NCBI GenBank assembly: GCA_013151315.1
Contig: JAADIN010000047.1
Location: forward strand, 1-9,585
Direction: 5' to 3'
DNA from: Planctomycetota bacterium
GTDB lineage: Bacteria; Planctomycetota; Planctomycetia; Pirellulales; Lacipirellulaceae
DNA: 9,585 nt
Under the pieces are notes generated by a model that did not search any database, was not told the DNA's origin, and saw only the letters and a list, made by a program, of their open reading frames with translations. A program made the translations under genes and the position numbers. Below, piece after piece: positions 7,261 to 9,585 of this stretch (positions are counted from its first letter, which is position 1; the number at the start of each line of letters is the position of its first letter).

Positions 7261-7375
7261 AACCGCCAAGGACGCCAAGAGCGCCAAGGAATGAAAAGTA
7301 AGAAAAATCAAGAATATGGCTGTTTCAGCCACCTATCTCTTCTGCTCCTTGGCGCTCTTGGCGAACTTGGCGGTT
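7261..7375. repeat. 115-bp inverted-repeat element made of 9-bp GCCAAG units
   Basis: The left arm (7261-7290) begins AACCGCCAAGGACGCCAAGA. The right arm (7346-7375) is its reverse complement with 27 of 30 bases matching; the only difference is GGA versus TTC at arm positions 11-13. A 55-bp spacer separates the arms. Within each arm GCCAAG recurs every 9 bp (3 times). The core does not look like coding sequence, has no transposase and lies in a divergent intergenic region. I recall similar GCCAAG-rich dispersed intergenic repeats in planctomycete and other environmental genomes, but cannot confirm this here. No clear target-site duplication is visible. Confidence 0.75.
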
Positions 7376-7455
7376 CAAAAAAAGCGACTTTGCAGTTCTC
7401 CTGCGTCAACCCCGCAATCTGCTGACAAGCCCTCTCTTAGCCGGCAAAAGTCGGC

Positions 7456-7484
7456 TTCTACGGCCCCGAGCCCAAGGTTAGAAT
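7456..7484 (+). promoter_or_regulatory. Tentative promoter of the ornithine cyclodeaminase family gene
   Basis: TAGAAT (7479-7484) is a 5/6 match to the -10 consensus and lies 44 bp before the ATG at 7529. The hexamer 17 bp upstream (TTCTAC, 7456-7461) is a poor -35 box. The predicted start near 7491 would leave a short leader of about 38 nt. Confidence 0.35.
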
Positions 7485-7528
7485 CCTTGGAGTCCCCCTC
7501 CAACCGTCTCCGAATAGGGTTTCCCGCT

Positions 7529-8836
7529 ATGCCTCAAGACGACCCACTCCCCCCAGCCGAATTCGAAGTGGTCGAAGAGGTCGAGGTCCGCGGGCACATT
7601 ATCGATAGTCTTCTGCTGCCCAAAGTGCTCGACTGCATCACGACTGCGGGAGGATCGTTCCGCATCAAAAACATCAACATCGGGCAAGGCCGTGCCGATC
7701 CGAGCTTTGCTGCGATCGAGGTCCGTGCCGCGACGGACGACGCCCTCCAGCAAATCTTGGCGCAGATTGCCGATCACGGCGCGGTCCCGACCGCCAACCA
7801 CGATTGCCAACTTGTCGAAGCCGATCTCGACGGAGCATTTCCCGAGGGTTTTTATAGCACTACCAATCAGCGAACCGAGATTCGCCTGGAGGACCACTGG
7901 CTTCCTGTCGCTAACCAAGAAATGGATTGCGGCATCACCGTGAACACAAAAAACGCGGATCTAAAAAATTCGCAAGCACGTTGCCTACCGATGTCCGACG
8001 TCGAGCGCGGCATGCCAATCGTTGTCGGCCACCTGGGCACGCGTGTCTTTCCCCATGAACGCACGCAAGAGGACCACGCTTTTGGTTTTATGAACAGTGC
8101 CGTCTCGACCGAAAAACCCAAAGGCGTCGTCATCCGGCAAATCGCCAAGCAGCTTTTCGACAACCGGCACGGCAAAGGACGTCATGGCAAAGGGAAGGCC
8201 CTCTTGGTTGGTGGTCCGGCGATTGTCCACACCGGTAGCGGCAACCTGGTCTCAGAACTGCTGCGCGATGGGTACATCAACCGACTGTTTGCCGGCAATG
8301 CGCTCGCTACCCACGACATCGAGCAGGCTCTCTTTGGCACAAGTCTGGGCGTCAATGTCGACGAAGGCAGCTTGGCCGACGCGGGACACGAGCATCACCT
8401 GCGAGCGATCAATCGCATCCGCCGAGCCGGTTCGATCGCCGCAGCCGTCGAAAGCGGCGTCCTCGAGTCGGGTATCATGTACGAATGCGTAAAAAACGGA
8501 GTCGATTTCCATTTGGCTGGCAGCATCCGCGACGATGGCCCGCTGCCCGACGTGGTGACCGACTCACTAGAAAGCCAGCGCATCATGCGCAGCAGCATCC
8601 GCGACGTCACCTTTTGCCTAATGATCGCAACCACGCTGCACTCGATCGCGGTCGGCAATCTGCTGCCGGCTTGGGTCCCTGTCGTTTGCATCGACATCAA
8701 TCCCTCGGCCGTGATCAAGCTCAACGACCGAGGTAGCTTTCAGACCATCGGCCTGGTGACCGACGTCGAGCCGTTCCTGCGATCGCTGCTTGTCGAGCTG
8801 CGGCGTCTGGAAGGGGAAGAAATGACCAATGCCTAA
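7529..8836 (+). CDS. TIGR00300 / archaeal-type ornithine cyclodeaminase family protein (LOR/SDH domain)
   Basis: Probable NAD-dependent ornithine cyclodeaminase (L-ornithine to L-proline and ammonia), 435 aa. Residues about 10-85 form the LOR/SDH conserved domain (EFEVVEEVEVRGHIIDSLLLPKVLD in part, then GGSFRI and RADPSFAAIEV). The C-terminal part carries the family's hallmark blocks: PMSDVERGMPIVVGHLGTRV (about 154-173), GGPAIVHTGSGN (about 228-239), AGNALATHDIE, FGTSLGV, GSIRDDGPLPD (331-341), LHSIAVGNLLP (370-380) and DINPSAVIKLNDRGS (about 389-403). This is the family of archaeal OCD and of the C-terminal part of cyanobacterial ArgZ/ArgE. No arginine-dihydrolase domain is fused here. The activity of bacterial stand-alone members is inferred, not shown. 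The ATG at 7529 puts the domain near the N-terminus. Extension to an ATG at 7316 would translate the inverted repeat and is rejected. The gene is monocistronic by context. Confidence 0.92.
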   Translation: MPQDDPLPPAEFEVVEEVEVRGHIIDSLLLPKVLDCITTAGGSFRIKNINIGQGRADPSFAAIEVRAATDDALQQILAQIADHGAVPTANHDCQLVEADLDGAFPEGFYSTTNQRTEIRLEDHWLPVANQEMDCGITVNTKNADLKNSQARCLPMSDVERGMPIVVGHLGTRVFPHERTQEDHAFGFMNSAVSTEKPKGVVIRQIAKQLFDNRHGKGRHGKGKALLVGGPAIVHTGSGNLVSELLRDGYINRLFAGNALATHDIEQALFGTSLGVNVDEGSLADAGHEHHLRAINRIRRAGSIAAAVESGVLESGIMYECVKNGVDFHLAGSIRDDGPLPDVVTDSLESQRIMRSSIRDVTFCLMIATTLHSIAVGNLLPAWVPVVCIDINPSAVIKLNDRGSFQTIGLVTDVEPFLRSLLVELRRLEGEEMTNA

Positions 8837-8870
8837 AGCGAGCGGCAGATGGGAATTTCCCTGAATACAA

Positions 8871-8923
8871 GCACATCGCGCAAGCGAGTGAGCTTGGAAG
8901 ACCCACTTGCTTGCGCTGCGTGC
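8871..8923 (+). terminator. Long hairpin after the ornithine cyclodeaminase family gene (likely terminator)
   Basis: GCGCAAGCGAGTG (8878-8890) pairs with CACTTGCTTGCGC (8904-8916) over 13 bp with one G-U pair. Four further outer pairs plus a G-U extend it to 8871/8923 past two mismatches. The loop is 13 nt. It starts 34 bp after the stop codon. There is no clean U-run after it (TGATATATTCTCTCTTT follows), so it may work as a non-canonical terminator or as a 3' stabilising structure. Confidence 0.5.
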
Positions 8924-8980
8924 TGATATATTCTCTCTTTCGCGGATGGGCGATTTTGCAGTCGTCCTACATTCCCTTCA

Positions 8981-8999
8981 ATTTACCTACACGGTAAGT
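8981..8999. promoter_or_regulatory. Dyad ATTTACC-N5-GGTAAGT
   Basis: Two 7-bp arms with one T-G pair are separated by TACAC, about 60 bp upstream of the -35 box of the next gene. Its size suits a regulator binding site, but the arms are short and chance is possible. Confidence 0.25.
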
Positions 9000-9056
9000 A
9001 TTGTTACGCATGAAATAGGATCGTCTGAGAAACGGGTTTTTCCCGCGAGCCAATTC

Positions 9057-9084
9057 TTGCAACGGCCTTAGGCTATGTTACACT
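9057..9084 (+). promoter_or_regulatory. Extended -10 promoter of the His/Gly-rich protein gene
   Basis: TTGCAA (9057-9062) and TACACT (9079-9084) are spaced 16 bp, each matching the sigma-70 consensus at 4 of 6 positions. A TG dinucleotide one base before the -10 box (9076-9077) makes it an extended -10. Transcription should begin near 9091, giving a leader of about 120 nt. Confidence 0.5.
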
Positions 9085-9098
9085 GCCTAGTGGAGTTG

Positions 9099-9113
9099 AC
9101 TCGTGTCACGAGT
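9099..9113. promoter_or_regulatory. 15-bp perfect palindrome just after the predicted transcription start (possible operator)
   Basis: ACTCGTGTCACGAGT is a perfect inverted repeat with 7-bp arms around one central base. It begins about 8 bp after the predicted start, a position where a bound repressor would block elongation or open-complex escape. In RNA the arms could also form a hairpin only by opening the inner pairs, so a DNA site seems likelier. Confidence 0.4.
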
Positions 9114-9201
9114 TGCGATGCAAGTCGGTTTGCCACAGGCCAAGGAAGGCGATATTTTCCAGGGAGGGCCTTCTCTCGCTCTCGTATCTTTTTTAGAAGA
9201 T

Positions 9202-9207
9202 GGAGGT
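9202..9207 (+). promoter_or_regulatory. Strong ribosome binding site GGAGGT
   Basis: GGAGGT lies 4 nt before the GTG at 9212 (5 nt from the GGAGG core). It is the best Shine-Dalgarno match in the window and decides for the GTG over the in-frame ATG at 9200, which overlaps the site itself and has only a weak AGAAG before it. Confidence 0.6.
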
Positions 9208-9211
9208 AACT

Positions 9212-9585
9212 GTGAATATCTTGCGAATATCGAGCTTGACGCTCCTCGGAGTTGTACTGGCGCTAGGAGCGACCAACGCAGACGCACAACATCGGCGTCA
9301 CGGTGGTGGTCTCATCCACGGCGGTGGGCACGGCGGTGGCCATGGCAACCGTCACGGTGGCGGCCACGGCGTTGTTCATGGCGGCGGTGTCCTTCATGGC
9401 GGTGGCCACGGGGTCATCAGGCATGGTGTCGGCCATGGTGTCGGCCATGGTGTCGTTCATGGCGCTGTTCATGGTGCCAGTAACATCCACGTCGACTCGA
9501 CTTTCGTCGTGCCGCATGTCGACACGCATCATACGGGAAGCTACTACGTTCGAGATGGTGGCTACTTCTACTCCCCACAGGCCCC
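9212..9585 (+). CDS. Secreted His/Gly-rich repeat protein (3' end outside the window)
   Basis: Partial gene, 124 complete codons; family not named. The N-terminus is a clean signal peptide (MNILRISSLTLLGVVLALGATNADA with cleavage after ADA at 23-25). The mature part is a low-complexity HGGG/HGVG region at residues 30-90 in which His recurs mostly every fourth residue (36, 40, 44, 48, 52, 56, then 62, 66, 71, 75, 79, 83, 87). Nineteen histidines lie between residues 27 and 107. After the repeat comes a less repetitive part ending SYYVRDGGYFYSP, similar in style to Tyr-rich modules of planctomycete exported proteins. Dense histidine suggests binding of Ni, Cu, Zn or Co outside the cytoplasm, but this is inference. 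The frame has a TAG at 9194-9196, so the start is ATG 9200 or GTG 9212; I chose GTG for its GGAGGT site. It appears to have its own promoter. Confidence 0.82.
   Translation, partial: MNILRISSLTLLGVVLALGATNADAQHRRHGGGLIHGGGHGGGHGNRHGGGHGVVHGGGVLHGGGHGVIRHGVGHGVGHGVVHGAVHGASNIHVDSTFVVPHVDTHHTGSYYVRDGGYFYSPQA
9422..9481 (+). repeat. Five 12-bp units encoding HGVG/HGVV/HGAV/HGAS
   Basis: CATGGTGTCGGC is present twice without mismatch at 9422-9445. It is followed by three diverging 12-bp units to 9481. The units are in phase with the reading frame and produce the His-every-four pattern. Looser units of the same kind extend upstream to 9299. Copy number may vary between strains. Confidence 0.8.

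Larger units (their letters stand above)
7109..7528. other. Divergent intergenic region (420 bp)
   Basis: No gene is supported here. It separates the minus-strand cluster from the ornithine cyclodeaminase family gene. It contains a compact hairpin (7163-7177), a large imperfect inverted repeat (7261-7375), a tentative -10 box (7479-7484) and a small 6-bp hairpin TTGGAG/CTCCAA (7487-7503). The nonamer AACCGCCAA occurs at 7185-7193, at 7261-7269 and inverted at 7367-7375. Frames reading through from both genes are open here by chance and should not be taken as N-terminal extensions. Confidence 0.7.
8837..9211. other. Intergenic region with hairpin, promoter and leader (375 bp)
   Basis: No convincing gene. 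From left to right it holds a long hairpin (8871-8923), a short dyad ATTTACC/GGTAAGT (8981-8999), an extended -10 promoter (9057-9084), a 15-bp palindrome (9099-9113) and a strong ribosome binding site (9202-9207). A 41-codon frame at 8946-9071 has no ribosome binding site and runs into the promoter. Confidence 0.65.

Noticed and set aside
9033..9045. CGGG-TTTTT-CCCG hairpin
   Set aside because: The stem is only 4 bp and no gene ends nearby on either strand.
8946..9071. 41-codon frame starting ATGGGCGAT
   Set aside because: No ribosome binding site, no recognisable product, and its 3' end overlaps the -35 region of the next promoter.
9103..9483. Frame of 126 codons with Trp/Arg-rich end overlapping the His-rich gene
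   Set aside because: Its Trp/Arg-rich sequence is the out-of-frame reading of the His/Gly repeats; the frame starting at 9212 has a signal peptide and a strong ribosome binding site.

Overview
The window looks like chromosomal DNA from a planctomycete, probably of the Pirellulales. This is inferred from moderately GC-rich DNA, weak or absent Shine-Dalgarno sites for most genes, secreted Cys/Pro-rich and His/Gly-rich proteins, a polyampholyte protein with arginine tracts and an RGR/RGG-type tail, and an archaeal-type ornithine cyclodeaminase family protein. No database search was possible, so the taxonomy is a judgement from style and remembered families. I see no rRNA, tRNA, CRISPR array, insertion sequence or phage gene.

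Layout. (1) Positions 1-480, plus strand: a small Cys-rich, Pro-tailed exported protein, probably a lipoprotein. Its frame is open to the window edge. (2) 693-2084, plus: a DegP/HtrA-type periplasmic serine protease with a signal peptide, an intact His-Asp-Ser triad and two PDZ domains. It ends at a hairpin terminator next to a perfect 14-bp tandem duplication. (3) 7108 down to 2174, minus strand: four co-directional genes. They are an acidic/arginine-rich low-complexity protein, adenine deaminase (ade), a stand-alone GspF/PilC-type inner-membrane protein whose start lies within a few bases of the ade stop, and a double GNAT acetyltransferase. They could form one operon, with a possible internal promoter before the GNAT gene. 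(4) 7109-7528: a 420-bp divergent intergenic region. It holds a small hairpin and a conspicuous 115-bp inverted-repeat element built from a 9-bp GCCAAG-containing period. (5) 7529-8836, plus: a LOR/SDH-domain protein of the TIGR00300 / archaeal ornithine cyclodeaminase family. (6) 8837-9211: a noncoding region with a long hairpin, an extended -10 promoter, a 15-bp palindrome just after the predicted transcription start, and a strong ribosome binding site. (7) 9212 to the end: a secreted His/Gly-rich repeat protein cut off by the window edge.

The genes do not form an obvious single pathway. ade (purine salvage) and the ornithine cyclodeaminase family protein (amino-acid catabolism) are metabolic. 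The protease, the two exported small proteins and the GspF-like protein belong to the cell envelope. I found no convincing new defence or mobile system. The items most worth a second look are the inverted-repeat element, the histidine-every-fourth-residue secreted protein with its own regulated-looking promoter, the polyampholyte protein with repeated Trp motifs, and the tight coupling of ade to an orphan GspF-like protein.
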